Positions 30,601 to 39,912 of a stretch of 64,000 bases of DNA are shown here, one piece after another (the stretch's first letter is position 1; every line of letters starts with the position of its first letter). Made by a program: the position numbers and the translations under genes. This DNA comes from Trichomonas tenax (lineage: Eukaryota > Parabasalia > Trichomonadida > Trichomonadidae): contig JALKBU010000146.1 in assembly GCA_023091735.1 (NCBI GenBank), forward strand, positions 1 to 64,000, read 5' to 3'. A model generated the notes under the pieces. The model searched no databases. It was not told the DNA's origin and saw only the letters and a program-made list of their open reading frames with translations.

Positions 30601-31066
30601 CATTGACCATATGGGATCCAACACAGAACTGTGCATATGCGAATGCGACTTGTTCGTCAATATTTGAAGGGGTAATGATCGCAAACTCGTCGAAAACAGG
30701 ATCAACGTAGACTTTTGATACATATTTTGGCTGTTGTGACATTGTGTCGACGATTTGGAGTAAATATTGAAGAATGTTTTCTGTTTTTTCAGGGAATTTT
30801 CCAGTCAAATCTGATTGCTCAGCATTTATTGGTTCAGCGAACGATGAAGTGACTGAATGGAAGAACTGGAAGTACTTCGAGACGCTTTCATCGATCTGTT
30901 GGCTAATTTTTTCCTTGATTGATAAAGATTTTAAGTATTCTGTTCGAGTCTTGAGGATCTCCTTCAGTGAGTGGAAAATGTGCTTCCTTGTGTACTCAAT
31001 GAAGTCGATCGAGCTTCCGGACGATAAATATTGCTCAAAAGGGAGAAGCTCGAAATTCCCCTCCAT
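24659..31066 (-). CDS. HECT-type E3 ubiquitin ligase, giant
   Basis: The protein has 2135 aa from ATG at 31066. Most of it is alpha-solenoid with a beta-rich insert near 1090-1190 (SVIWMYYRPVSCDESLKIAV). The C-terminal ~370 residues form a HECT domain: ITLRGEGAIDEGGPRREVF, KLAGAVMAASVHLN, then the catalytic loop LPHAGTCFMSLVMPAY with Cys2080 as the expected thioester cysteine. A 56-residue segment from this Cys to the end is longer than in classic HECT ligases, which end about 35 residues after it. HECT ligases accept ubiquitin from an E2 on this Cys and pass it to substrates; the substrate here is unknown. The gene ends in TAG, showing that TAG is a working stop in this genome. The upstream region holds a 14-bp hairpin. 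Confidence 0.88.
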   Translation of the reverse strand: MEGNFELLPFEQYLSSGSSIDFIEYTRKHIFHSLKEILKTRTEYLKSLSIKEKISQQIDESVSKYFQFFHSVTSSFAEPINAEQSDLTGKFPEKTENILQYLLQIVDTMSQQPKYVSKVYVDPVFDEFAIITPSNIDEQVAFAYAQFCVGSHMVNGLNKCVDSLYKLIQIDQNENSNVNNKINYTQKTFNNFANIESVTTDNNKVKYATTKIAMQIFDIATQIISDKSYNMIEFAEEQLEICVRILQKCEQLAEIQKIVIAATLRCVCVYLHVYSYRTLQTPANKELLSRLISTLIYCVKFMSDKAVRESFCLIIALVPRDIYTKEFCDAVLRDIEGDERKFVTGATSVNPQLIYSIIYSDRNLTEADVLPLIDVIPFMNNIFNADEALVPFITRVFNIFDESPSFPLIKTLIEQISCIKNAPHVAVTFIEEVYNKLDKIRKTLETEKVFSGYLMMILSSFIDAGIESIAVTQNELNIKPFAELILRNKDRNSSIPKDIESIFNNNLSEELNYAFNYLAVSIPFIQKKLPNKDILNVEMKCFATILHAANLTKEFNEFANKLFKDHVKAVPKNSSNVPQSIKTVWRNVYAVRRLLMNSSQYVTAESKSSELKVNFSDLSNDTDEKCRFILESKNLSLVSESIEDKIQEIYKFITCTHRMEEIKNILAVMDDRNEIRIKALDFLPKVCPRILTDDEFYLLANMKHDFHRKDNSSEEVYKRLEASIKNLEDFMFKRTSDVSHECIAAYSMHTNAPFSVLLHTVKTCKNEIIINCAWYSIYRNTLMTKDNEYINGLIELGRDFTIERHQLLSLSILQRLDIAPVEIQKLMEKFSKYKDEPLYIFLSSTAAGHDDSDLSSIPRLIPMMLANIGDFVTGGNGMITVIEEMVNFIRKHIQKERRASSMIVPILHDVLSKLSRNMPQETIGALVVLGFGGLPPQTSRFYKDGKEFSLLMKPLKSIASARVKPQPFDLTKSEADLFEQTLQNIVQFMASGAALSPMSIIVFEIFFASLPILLENSNNSSIFSKTFVDLIEQVAFRDAGQVEPIVDLMDYFGWMSNNLQYQNFNLFNEAGKDFIAVGVLPETKSSVIWMYYRPVSCDESLKIAVKFANPNENIFVGFTPAHSLSNNVQCTGINTVPSGSGFTYTIGDSLITINGNTFEFKYDVIPVIICEGSLTFTLTQYNGSNYNAPVETVEFSTPLIGSHIITQGMPCVITERSTQRICAHMGNRRIIQVKQRYCNIIAEPLSIILQRLKPKNAKQTGNKKEGAKKLELLMILLMRLCLCSLWKNGVYQGNQIQFMWRFIFSFFKFNMELNTFIPEEVSELTPFNLKSYKSFIVTHLSDPKNFEKVCQHGLSLLKDATDTYEEISINAETITPPGTAVLFPPKREYFDKDYYMPGKVTLEEHSKIPLILVREYSQEKRDTKTYFTTNILKLLKFAGPGLLGIYCRTIYPNIKDNYMYNTIIFEKVKENKKLMFNSARVLCPAPMRIEEIIAVPLLTNIQLITIWAKIKSILFEDSLIDFEKNFKDRPDPLNETLFGGSQFSSLIDAFVIQASVSDKSIGIPKYPLYLYAKMWTQSKLSSHELTASKTFKDLSPGAELTLYKYSGSGEVEVQFGQQKVKMTQGMTVTINTTMARVNLIGTKGQLVVFQLNDKTKPGTYLPWNFRQLMQKAEKYYSFMNDLVLAEVVRKERPSPIFPGIDSLITQIRAKFLGNITMISSKYNFGFPFSVSKGQEEIISFFKTQLMTYLQNTVGNAKSVSATFDRMSAYFAYSGERGQTLFRQLNKIARGNSNVIEKIAFFTTDWHITLRGEGAIDEGGPRREVFDDLCNEVIQHDSIFVESPNSIELGEGVKIPKLGANFNDLKLAGAVMAASVHLNAQQPFKLEPFIWRSLCGEPMKQEDMLEFDDELKSTVNAIKNGFNGKISQKSITGDIIFTYTFTENINQAHRENIANHILNTRLEELKKVMTPFMMGFHKIIPESLCKTVPPSILEAIVCKERDLSVDVFVNHCTIHGKPEYRKMFVDALTMMTSDQRIKLLKFSTGSTSLPKNKKIDVRIIWKEDQEEMGMKNAPLPHAGTCFMSLVMPAYKDANVMASKIITAIEYSSIITDTDIDAALFDEGAEQPTYVNPSNRH

Positions 31067-31394
31067 ATTTATTTATCTTAGGGTCTTGTAAACATCTCAA
31101 TTTGGAAAAGAAGAAGAAAATCATTTTTAGAAAACTCATGATTCCTAATGATACTACTATAGATATTTGATAAAATCTCACTCTGAGCGTTCTATTGCTA
31201 TCAGCAAATGGCCTGTGAGTGAGATTTTATGCGTATATATTGATTATTTCACTTGCACATATCTGTTTGTTATTTAACTAGATTGACTTTCAGTGTAGAT
31301 TTTGTTAAATAAACACACGTTTATTATAATAAATTACAAATTTATAAAAAAAATATATATTGAAGATTTTAATTGAATAGGAAGAATGCAGGGC
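31067..31394. other. spacer upstream of HECT gene
   Basis: 328 nt between the HECT start and the 3' end of the next minus-strand gene. It contains the perfect hairpin listed separately. Confidence 0.5.
31170..31230. repeat. perfect 14-bp-stem hairpin
   Basis: ATAAAATCTCACTC (31170-31183) pairs with GAGTGAGATTTTAT (31217-31230) over a 33-nt loop. It lies about 100 nt upstream of the HECT ATG. It may be a miniature repeat or a regulatory structure. Confidence 0.65.
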
Positions 31395-31916
31395 CTAAGC
31401 TTGCTGGAAGCCAAAGTAGAAAGCAAAAGCCAACAATTGGACAGCTTCATCAGAAATTTGCTGCGTTGTGGCTTCTTCGTTGGAATTCTTGTCACCATCG
31501 CAGACTGTTGTGTAGCTCCAGTCGGAAGTGAACTTGTTGTCTGGCTTTGTTGTCGAATTAGAAAGATTTGAAACTTTGCATTTTGTTGCATCTACTGGTG
31601 TGAACTTAAACATGTGGAATTTAAGTGTATTTGTGGTCTTATGGAAGCCAGCGCAGAAGAAGACGCGCTCTTTCATATCACTAAATGCGCCTGGTTTTGT
31701 AATCAGCTCAAAAAAGTGCTTTGCCTTCTCCAATACTCCTGGAACCTCCTGGTCGAGGGGCTTTATGCTCTTTTCGCCCAATCTGTCGCAATACATTCCA
31801 AGCTTACCCATTGGAATTGTCATTGAAGAGCTGCTGGCAGAGCCATTGAAGTTCGCAGCGCTCATTTTGCTGGCATCGCAACTTCTGATTCTTTGAAAGA
31901 TCGGTGCTCCAGACAT
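31395..31916 (-). CDS. conserved-looking hypothetical protein
   Basis: A 173-aa protein from ATG at 31916. I do not recognise it. It has no signal peptide or membrane helix. It contains a KAKHFFELITKPGAFSDM stretch followed by alternating beta-type segments (VFFCAGFHKTTNTLKFHMF, TSDWSYTTVCDGD) and a helical tail, which suggests a small globular alpha/beta protein. GC content and codon use match the flanking real genes. A TGTCACTT word (31938-31931 on the minus strand) lies 15-22 nt before the ATG, like the motif ahead of genes at 49556 and 61206. Confidence 0.65.
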   Translation of the reverse strand: MSGAPIFQRIRSCDASKMSAANFNGSASSSSMTIPMGKLGMYCDRLGEKSIKPLDQEVPGVLEKAKHFFELITKPGAFSDMKERVFFCAGFHKTTNTLKFHMFKFTPVDATKCKVSNLSNSTTKPDNKFTSDWSYTTVCDGDKNSNEEATTQQISDEAVQLLAFAFYFGFQQA

Positions 31917-33835
31917 TTTTTACAAAAGCGAAGTGACAAAAATTGAGATTTCAAATTGACGCCAAAAATCCGCTTTAGATATATCGCTACAAATCGAAAA
32001 ACAAAAAACTGACAAATTCCCTCGGCATTGTTTTGGCAATTTTGAAAGCTTTACATAATGAAAAGAAGTCATACGGCACAGCACTGTAATGCATTGACAT
32101 TGTATATCACATTAAACAAAGTCAAATCTTATTATTTCAAAAAAAAATAGATCAACATCTAAAAAAAATTAAAGATATAGTGAAATCATATAAATGAGCA
32201 TATCACATTGTGTTTTCTAAATATATTTTCTAAGTTATAGGCCATAATTCGGTTTTTTGTAAATGAAAATCAAATATTTATGAAATTTTGGCTAGATTAT
32301 GGGTAATCGATGTCTCTAGATTCACTACATTAAATTAGGCAGCTATTAGCTAGGTAAATCCGCTTCAAACATTAAAATAAGAGAAAAAGAAGAATATCTT
32401 AGTATCAAAAAGAGACTGAAGATAAATAACGACATTGTGACTATATGAGACAAAATTCATATTATTGCTAAGATATCTCAGTATATTTTGCATTAGAAAA
32501 CATGGATAAACTTGATTTGAAAAATCAACACTGGTGATTTACTTCCTCATGTACCGTTCACCTCTCAAATATTGATAAAATGAATTGTCAATCGATCAAA
32601 ACTATATTTTAAAAACATATAGTTAATATCACAATATGAATTCAATAACTATTAAAATATGTAACATAGTTATAATTCTATATTCATATTGTATCAATGC
32701 ATTATATCACAGTGTAAAAACAATTCACCAATTTTGAAATACACAATAAATATCTAATTTTGGATGCTTTTAATAGGATATAATTTATAGAATGCCCATT
32801 TCATTGTATGCAAAGTTGTTTGCACTATATGTCTATGGAATATATCCGGGATTTTCAAGTTATATTTGAATTCTAACTCGAATAGAATGTTTTAGCTCTA
32901 ATCATATGCTCCAATTTATGTGCATTGTATGTTCCTATTGCACTACATTATGTTTGAATATCATTAGCATCTAATAGAATGATGTTTTAGGAAAATTAAT
33001 CATATCTTTGACTGATAATTAGATAATCTAACAAATAGTTAGCAAAGATAAAAGCAGATTTATTAATATTCTATTACATGTGAAACAAGGCACTATTTCA
33101 TTAAATATTTGATATAAGACATAAGTCTGGTGTTGTTGTGTTTTATTGGTTCATTAAAGTTTTTTGGTGATCACTTATCATTAAATGCCATTATTGAGAA
33201 TAAAATATGATGTGAATGGAGAATCAAAACTTAAATTAGGAGCCAAGAAAGATAAATTCTAATTTATGGTGTATTTGAAAAACAATGATTAAGGATGTCG
33301 TTTTGGAAGATTATTATGACTTGGGAAGATAAAAATGACAAAGAAAGAAGCTTTTTGAGAAATAAAAGTGATATTTATTTAAGGGGTAGTAATAAATAAA
33401 GAGGGATAGTGTAATAAGTTGCAATTAAAATCTGCTATTAGCATCCTGATTAACTATCTAGCATATGGAAAACGTTTTAATGAATTTTTGTTACTAATTA
33501 GATCAAGATCTGTACCAAAATATTGGAAAATTCTGAATTTTACATATTTTCTTCTGACAAACATTGAGTATTTGATATCGCTTTGCGAATTTCTGAAATT
33601 TTTAAAACATATTCGTGAGTTTTTTATAAGATTGCGTGCTTCTAAAACTTATGACAGTGTGCTGCAAGGCTCGATCCAGCGCATTGTAGGCTTCAAGAAA
33701 AAGGCCAACAGATCTGTAGAGATTTGAATTTTCGATGTTTTGGAGATCTAGTTAAAACTTTGGGCGCTCTTATTGAAGAGATTGCCATTACTTGATGATG
33801 GCTTGCAGAATCAAGTAAAAAATAAACATCGTTGT

Positions 33836-33899
33836 GAACGATAGGAAGATCATTTAAGAATCTTCCAAAATCATTGGAAGGAAAAAAATCCTATCGTTC
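33836..33899. repeat. compound hairpin
   Basis: GAACGATAGGA (33836-33846) pairs with TCCTATCGTTC (33889-33899). Inside it GGAAGAT (33844-33850) pairs with ATCTTCC (33860-33866). The nested arrangement resembles the sub-hairpins in the foldback element, but the sequence differs. Confidence 0.6.
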
Positions 33900-34922
33900 A
33901 ATGACTTTTCCGATTTGATTATAAATTATATCAGCAGTAATATTACGCAAAAATGATTTTTTCTTATCGTCGTCATTCAATTCCAAATTGATGTAATTGG
34001 AACCATGAGGCTATTCTAAGGCCAATATGAATAAATCATTCAAAAATCTTCCTAAAATATTCCCTTCTCAAAATTCACTAAATTTCATGAAGTTTCTTGG
34101 ATCTTCAAAAAATTGAACAGGAAAAAGTAGCTCTGTTCGAAAATATAGCGTATCATCCAAGCATTGTATATAGCATCACAGGCATTATTAGGTCGTAATG
34201 GATTAATTAAACATGTGTTTTTGATGGGTAAAATCATGAGATTTTTAGCAATTTACAAAAAAATAATCGTCGCTTGGAAGAATAATTTTTACAGATCGGA
34301 AATTGTCCGACTAGTTTGATCGTCCATTTTATTTTCTATCCATTGAGCCCCTCCCATGATTTTTGTACATTATTTATGTCTTTTTTGTGTGTTTTTGATC
34401 TTTTAATAGAAAAACCTTGAAATTTTTGAAAAATAAATAATACAAATTGATTTATTTTAGGTTTACAATGTGATGCTTCAAAAATTTCAAAATCTCAAAT
34501 TTTTCAATACATTGTTGGGTTATTCACCCAAAGTATTAAAGGCTGCCTAAAGTATGCCACCTTTAATGGACAATAATCGTTTTTGAACAATAATCGTTCT
34601 TTTCCTCTCAATTCCATATCGGAAAGTGACAATTTGAGCAACAAAAGTGACATTCCAAGCAACACTAATTTCATGCGTAAAATAGAATGATATTATTTTC
34701 AGTTTAAAAGTATCATTCATGATATATGCTTGTGCAGAACACTATACATTGTTCATAACATATTAGAAAATTTCAAAAATAATGACTAGAGAGAACTGCA
34801 TTTCAATTTATTTGAAAAATTTAAAAAAGAACAACAATACGAAATTTGAAATAAAAGAGAAAGAGGAGAAAAGAAAAAGGAGGGGATATAATATATTTGC
34901 TGATTTGGTTGGCCGGAGGCGA

Positions 34923-35090
34923 TTATGACGCCGCGCCAGCGCCGAAGGCGCCAGCAGCGCTATCATCGCCGGAGGCCTCGGATTTTTGCCTATTTGTATT
35001 GCCCGAAGACAAAGCAAAAATGTCACTTTTCCAATCCGTAAGAATTTTTAGGTGTTTTTGCATTTTCCTAAGGTTCTTCCAAAACGACAT
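34923..35090 (-). CDS. possible 55-aa protein with Ala/Gly-rich tail
   Basis: From ATG at 35090 the frame encodes a basic amphipathic N-terminal helix (MSFWKNLRKMQKHLKIL) followed by a polar linker and an Ala/Gly-rich tail (SAAGAFGAGAAS). The 3' half uses GC-rich codons unlike the surrounding desert, which is the main reason to suspect a gene. An ATG nine codons upstream is also in frame. No homologue is known to me and the length is short, so this may be chance. Confidence 0.3.
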   Translation of the reverse strand: MSFWKNLRKMQKHLKILTDWKSDIFALSSGNTNRQKSEASGDDSAAGAFGAGAAS

Positions 35091-35952
35091 CCTGACAATG
35101 ATAGTAATTAGAGCCAATATTTCGTTTTATCAGAAATGAGCGATATGGAATCGTCATGAACATCAATTTTGGCAGAAAATATGAGCAACCTATAGATTAC
35201 TTAGTACAGGTAAAAGGTCAAAAAAGATAATCTCTTATTACTTTACAATTGCGATCATAAATGAAAATATTTCCCGAATATTTCGTTAACGAATGTCGAG
35301 GAGAAATAAAAATTGATGTGTTAAATTTTTAAAGTATTTTTCTGTCAACTTCATAATTCTCGATTATTTGCAGTTCAATCAATATTAATTATTCAAAATT
35401 TGGGCTTCTTAGATGTCGATCATATCGATCATCAAATAAAAATTAAATTAACGGTAAAAGATTAAAAATAGTTTCTATAAAAATAATAGGAGAAGGAGAT
35501 GATAATAAAAACACGTTTGATAAAAAATGTCATTTTTTGTATCTGAAATATCAAATGCAAATTTTATGAATCTTTTTGATCTCTTTACGATTCTGAACAA
35601 AATATTTTCAAGCGAAATTGAGAAGATTATTTTAGTTTATTGGGAAAGTGAGTTTTATGACGTTGCAAAATATAATTCGGTGAAAATTTCCATTTATAAA
35701 ATTGAATGTCTACAAAATTGAAATGATTCAATACAATTAGCGGTCATTTTGATTTCGCTTTTATTTTGTTTTTTTATGTCATGTTGAAGTAATTTCTCGC
35801 ATAAATATTATATTATCCATGATCCTCTTTATATTTCTTCATTTTGATGCTGATTTAAATTATGCATTTATATGGCGTATTTAAGCGATAAAATTATTAA
35901 TAACAAAATTTAATTCATAGAAGTGAATTTTTCAATAATTTAATTTTCCATA

Positions 35953-36369
35953 ATGACAGCAGCATTAAGGTATCTTAGCTATGCAAATCCAGTTCTCAAG
36001 TACAGAAAGAGAACGCCGCAGTGCCAGAGGGACTATGAAAAGATCCAATACAGAATTAAGCTAAACGGTGAAAAAGTCGAATCTGTTGCTGAATTTATCA
36101 ACAAATCACTTGGTTTTAATTTCACCTATAGCATGCTGATGAATATAGCACAGAGGGTTCTCGCTGATCATCGATTGTACATTGATCGATTAGCAAAAAG
36201 AAATAGAGCTGCTTTATTGTGTTGGTTCGCTGAGAATTGGGATATAATAAAACCATACTTCAAAGAGAAACATTCCAAGGCGAAAGAAACACAAGAGAAA
36301 AAGAAAGTTCAACCAGAAGAGGTTCAATTTGATCCTTCGGATATTACATTTCTTCTCAACCATCACTAG
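35953..36369 (+). CDS. small basic hypothetical protein, trichomonad-type multigene family
   Basis: A 138-aa protein from ATG at 35953. A Cys/Tyr/Lys-rich N-terminus (YRKRTPQCQRDY) is followed by helices and the well-ordered segment YIDRLAKRNRAALLCWFAEN, then a Lys/Glu tail. The all-helical, basic make-up with an R-L-A-K-R-N-R patch suggests a nucleic-acid-binding helix-turn-helix-like module. I recall similar uncharacterised trichomonad proteins but no name. It ends with TAG. It stands alone in an 8-kb gene-poor stretch, which itself hints at a mobile or dispersed family. Confidence 0.6.
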   Translation: MTAALRYLSYANPVLKYRKRTPQCQRDYEKIQYRIKLNGEKVESVAEFINKSLGFNFTYSMLMNIAQRVLADHRLYIDRLAKRNRAALLCWFAENWDIIKPYFKEKHSKAKETQEKKKVQPEEVQFDPSDITFLLNHH

Positions 36370-39300
36370 GCTATGTACATAGTCATTGCAATTATGTTTT
36401 TTATTTTTAAAACAAAATTCTATTTAATACACAATATATGAATGAAACTTCAGCGATGAGTTAAGTGCTACATAAAATAAATAGATCTACTTGTGTTTTT
36501 AATGATATAAATTATTTTTAAAAAAAATATTTAATTGATCATTTTTGAAGTAAATATAATCTAATTCTTATGTGCTTAACTGATTTTTAGTTTATCATAA
36601 TGCTGAAACTAAAAATAACAAAAGATTAAAGTTCTGGTGATTTAACTCTGGGTTTTGAAAGAACAAATGAATGTACAACAGAATTCATAAGAAAAAGAAT
36701 GTCAATATCATCAATAACAAAAAATCGTTTTATCGAAAAATCAAGTTGTCATACTTTTGAAAAGTTGCAATGAGGTGCAGGTTTCTAGAAAAACTGACAA
36801 TAAGGTATTTTTGTAGAATGTCAATTGGCCTCAAGAAAAAAACTGACATTATTAATAATTTGTCTGGGTGGCACTGCTGCAAGCCGAAATCGAATGAAAT
36901 TTCGCTGATCGTATTTGCATTGTAAGTGCTTTATTGTATATTGATCAAAGCTGAATTTTATTTGCTTTTTGAAGTTTGCGTTTTTCTCTTTTTGTTGTGA
37001 AAAAATTGTGTGAAATTTTATATATTTTATTGTAATTATTACTTATAAAACACAATTCTATTTGCTTTTATAAGGAATTATGATTTCAGAAATTCATAAT
37101 TTATGTTTATTTATTGTTTTCGGGCTTATCTTTGAATTCATCATCTATTTCATTTTGTTCTTTCATTTCATCCCTCATTCTTTTTACTTCTTTGACGGCA
37201 TAATTATATTTCCTGAGTGCAGCCTTACATTTCGAACACCGCCAGTGTCGAAGACTGCGAATCATGCACTAGGACACCAAGAATAGCATCTAAGTATCGT
37301 GAAAGCCGCGCAGGCTTTCACGCACTTTCGAACCTCTGTCAAGATGCCCCATTGCAAAATGACACTTTTTGTAAACTGAGCACCAAATCTATTTCTGACA
37401 AATCTGACACTTTACAAATTGGTCAATATGATATTTACAACATTTACACGTCAAATCTGACACTTTACAAAAACATGTTAGTTGGATTTGTCCTTCACTC
37501 TTAATCATTTTTTAGCATTTTAAGTTATTTATTTAATTGCAATAATATAAATTACGTGACATAATTAAATAAATCATTTTTCATTGACAAAGGTAAGTTG
37601 TTCGATTGCGTTTTCATTTACTTTTTTCATTTTTGCTTTATCATAATAAATATAGGCTAATACTAATATCTTGACTATGTATTATGCATATCTAACACTG
37701 CTTATACTATTTATTAAAAATTTTTCTATTCCAAAATTATTTCCAGAAAACGTTATAGAAATTTTTTATTTACATCCAGAATCCAAAATATTTTCCAAAG
37801 TTGCATCCCTATCTCTAATGTGTGTAGCTTGATCTTTCGATATTTCGTTTATCAAATAATCAAAATCAAAGCATTGACTATGCCCAATGGTACGCTAACA
37901 AATTGCCATCTAATGGAGGAGTTGTTTTCATGAGTGGTTATCAATACTTATGACTGTTTTTAATTAGATATGAAATGAAATTAGTGTATTAACTTCACTT
38001 TTCTCAACAAACCTTAAGACTTCTAAAATGTGAACTTAAAAGTTGCTCTCAAAGGGTTCAATACAATCAAAATGAATTTGGCATCTTTTCGTTTTTCCAA
38101 AAAATACTCGGAAATTTTGGACTGGAAGTGACAGATCTGTTATCTACTGCGTCTGGGGCATTGCAGCTTAAGGTTTATATACCCCTAAAAAATTAATCTT
38201 GGAATATACCCTTTTCGAGCTTTGCACCCACTCTGAAAACAAAAAATGTCAATTTTTTTGGGTTTAGATAAGAAATTTTCGATTTTAAATCAGCCAATAA
38301 TATAGAGCTGTAACGTATCTATTAAAATATTTATTTGTATTTCATAAAATTCTTTTTTGGCCCAAAAATGAGAAAAATTAGAAAAATTGTGTGGTGCAAT
38401 CAGAGATAGGTCGTCAAGTTTTTTCGTCCGTCATTTTTTCACGATCAGCAAAAACGATCCACATTCTTGTGCAGAGAACGTTCTAAGTTCTGGGCCCAAG
38501 ATATGTTAAAGACTAGCATATGCTTAACATTTCAATGTTAAGGGAAATAATAATATTTAAATTTCTTATGAATATATTCTCGATTAAATATTAATCTTAA
38601 ATCCAGTCATTTCAACATATCACAAATCACAATCTACGTCATGAATGATCTGAATCCACACAAAAAAGTTTATCACAGAAATTACATATTTTATCTTTTT
38701 AAAAAACCAAGAGAATCATCTAAAACACCTCCAATTCTGCAAAGCTAGCCTTGCTTATGCATTTTATTCTGTTTTGAGTTGATTTTGGTCCGCTGATTTT
38801 GCGTTTCTTGTATAACGAATCTCATTTCCTAAAATGCATGCGATAAAAATCATGTTCTTATGCTTTGCATTACAGAGAGAATATAATTGCATGAGTTTAA
38901 TTAAATAAAAAGTTTATAAATTTTGAAACAATGTATATTCTAATGAAAGTAGTAATAAACACGACAACTTCTAAATATCCAACCTTATAGCAGTCAATAG
39001 ACAGTATTTATGGAATCACATTCGGAATATTTTTAGTTGTTAGTTGTCGAAATACTAGAATAACAATTTTTGCCATTTTACCTCGTAAAAAATGTAAATT
39101 TGCTATTTTTGCTATAATCCAATTAAAATCTTGATCTTTCCATTGATTCCAACTCTCTGATAATTATAAATCAATGCCTTGGAGTTATTTTTTCATTTTG
39201 CCTCAAAATTGTTTTAAAATTTTACAAATTCGAATTATTCACAAAAAAATCAACAACCAAAAAAATTCAATCTTTACGTGCTCTTATCTAGAAATCGGCG

Positions 39301-39912
39301 CACCAGTTTTTTACGCGCCTCGCTAGAAAATAATGCATATATGGCAGCGAACATATGGTAAGAATTTGAGCCAATTCTCTTGGATTTGGCTTCGACGACC
39401 TAAATTTAGGGCTCTGTGCAAAGGTTCAAAATTTAGGGTAATCTATTTCAAAAATTAAGCTATTATTTGATCAATACACATATTTTCATATTTATTTCAT
39501 AATTTTAAAGCGAAATAATTCAGAAATAGTTAATATTCAAGATTTAGGCATGACATAGTATGTAGATGCAGATAATCAAATAAAAACAAAAATTGAATTG
39601 ATTTTCACCGAGAATATTGGATTTTGTAATTTTCATTTATGATTAACATAGATAGCACTTCATTCAATAGATAATTGAATACCTTCTTACGTTATTTCTC
39701 CACAATAAATTAAGGGGGTCATAACAGATTTTGCGCTCTATTCGGGTATTAGATCCAAAATTAAAAAACTTTTTGAAAAGTTACTTTTTAAATATTTTAT
39801 GTGAAACCTGTGTATATTCCATCATACAGCAATATAAAGAAGATATTTGGAAAAAATAAATACTTAATAATTGAGAGCCGTTCCAGATTCTAAAGCTTAC
39901 ATTAAATTTTTT
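36370..39912. other. 3.5-kb gene-poor region
   Basis: No convincing gene is found. Open frames at 37080-37286 and 37217-37504 are overlapping and featureless. A GC-richer structured block lies at 37215-37345. TGACACTTT words repeat at 37361, 37407 and 37457. An 8-bp hairpin CTTAACAT/ATGTTAAG occurs near 38524. The rest is A+T-rich. Confidence 0.5.
37298..37322. repeat. perfect 10-bp stem-loop in GC-rich block
   Basis: CGTGAAAGCC, loop GCGCA, GGCTTTCACG. Two TTTCGAAC words flank it (37229 and 37327). The block stands out from its A+T-rich surroundings. It might belong to a non-coding RNA, but I could not fold it into a tRNA, 5S rRNA or known snRNA. Confidence 0.5.

Larger units (their letters stand above)
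31917..35952. other. 4-kb gene-poor region
   Basis: Very A+T-rich. It contains scattered hairpins (32615-32700, 33836-33899), TGACA/GTCACTTTT words (34626-34660, 35020-35030), a GC-rich island (34910-34982) and one possible 55-codon gene on the minus strand. A 102-codon TTG-started frame at 33419-33727 has no protein features and is probably chance. Confidence 0.5.

Noticed and set aside
33419..33727. 102-codon frame in gene desert
   Set aside because: It starts with TTG, is A+T-driven and has no recognisable protein pattern.
37215..37345. tRNA gene
   Set aside because: TTCGAAC words are present but no acceptor, D and anticodon stems can be paired around them.
37080..37504. Overlapping 68- and 95-codon frames
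   Set aside because: The first is low-complexity Phe/Ile; the second crosses a stem-loop and repeated TGACACTTT words, so it is unlikely to be coding.
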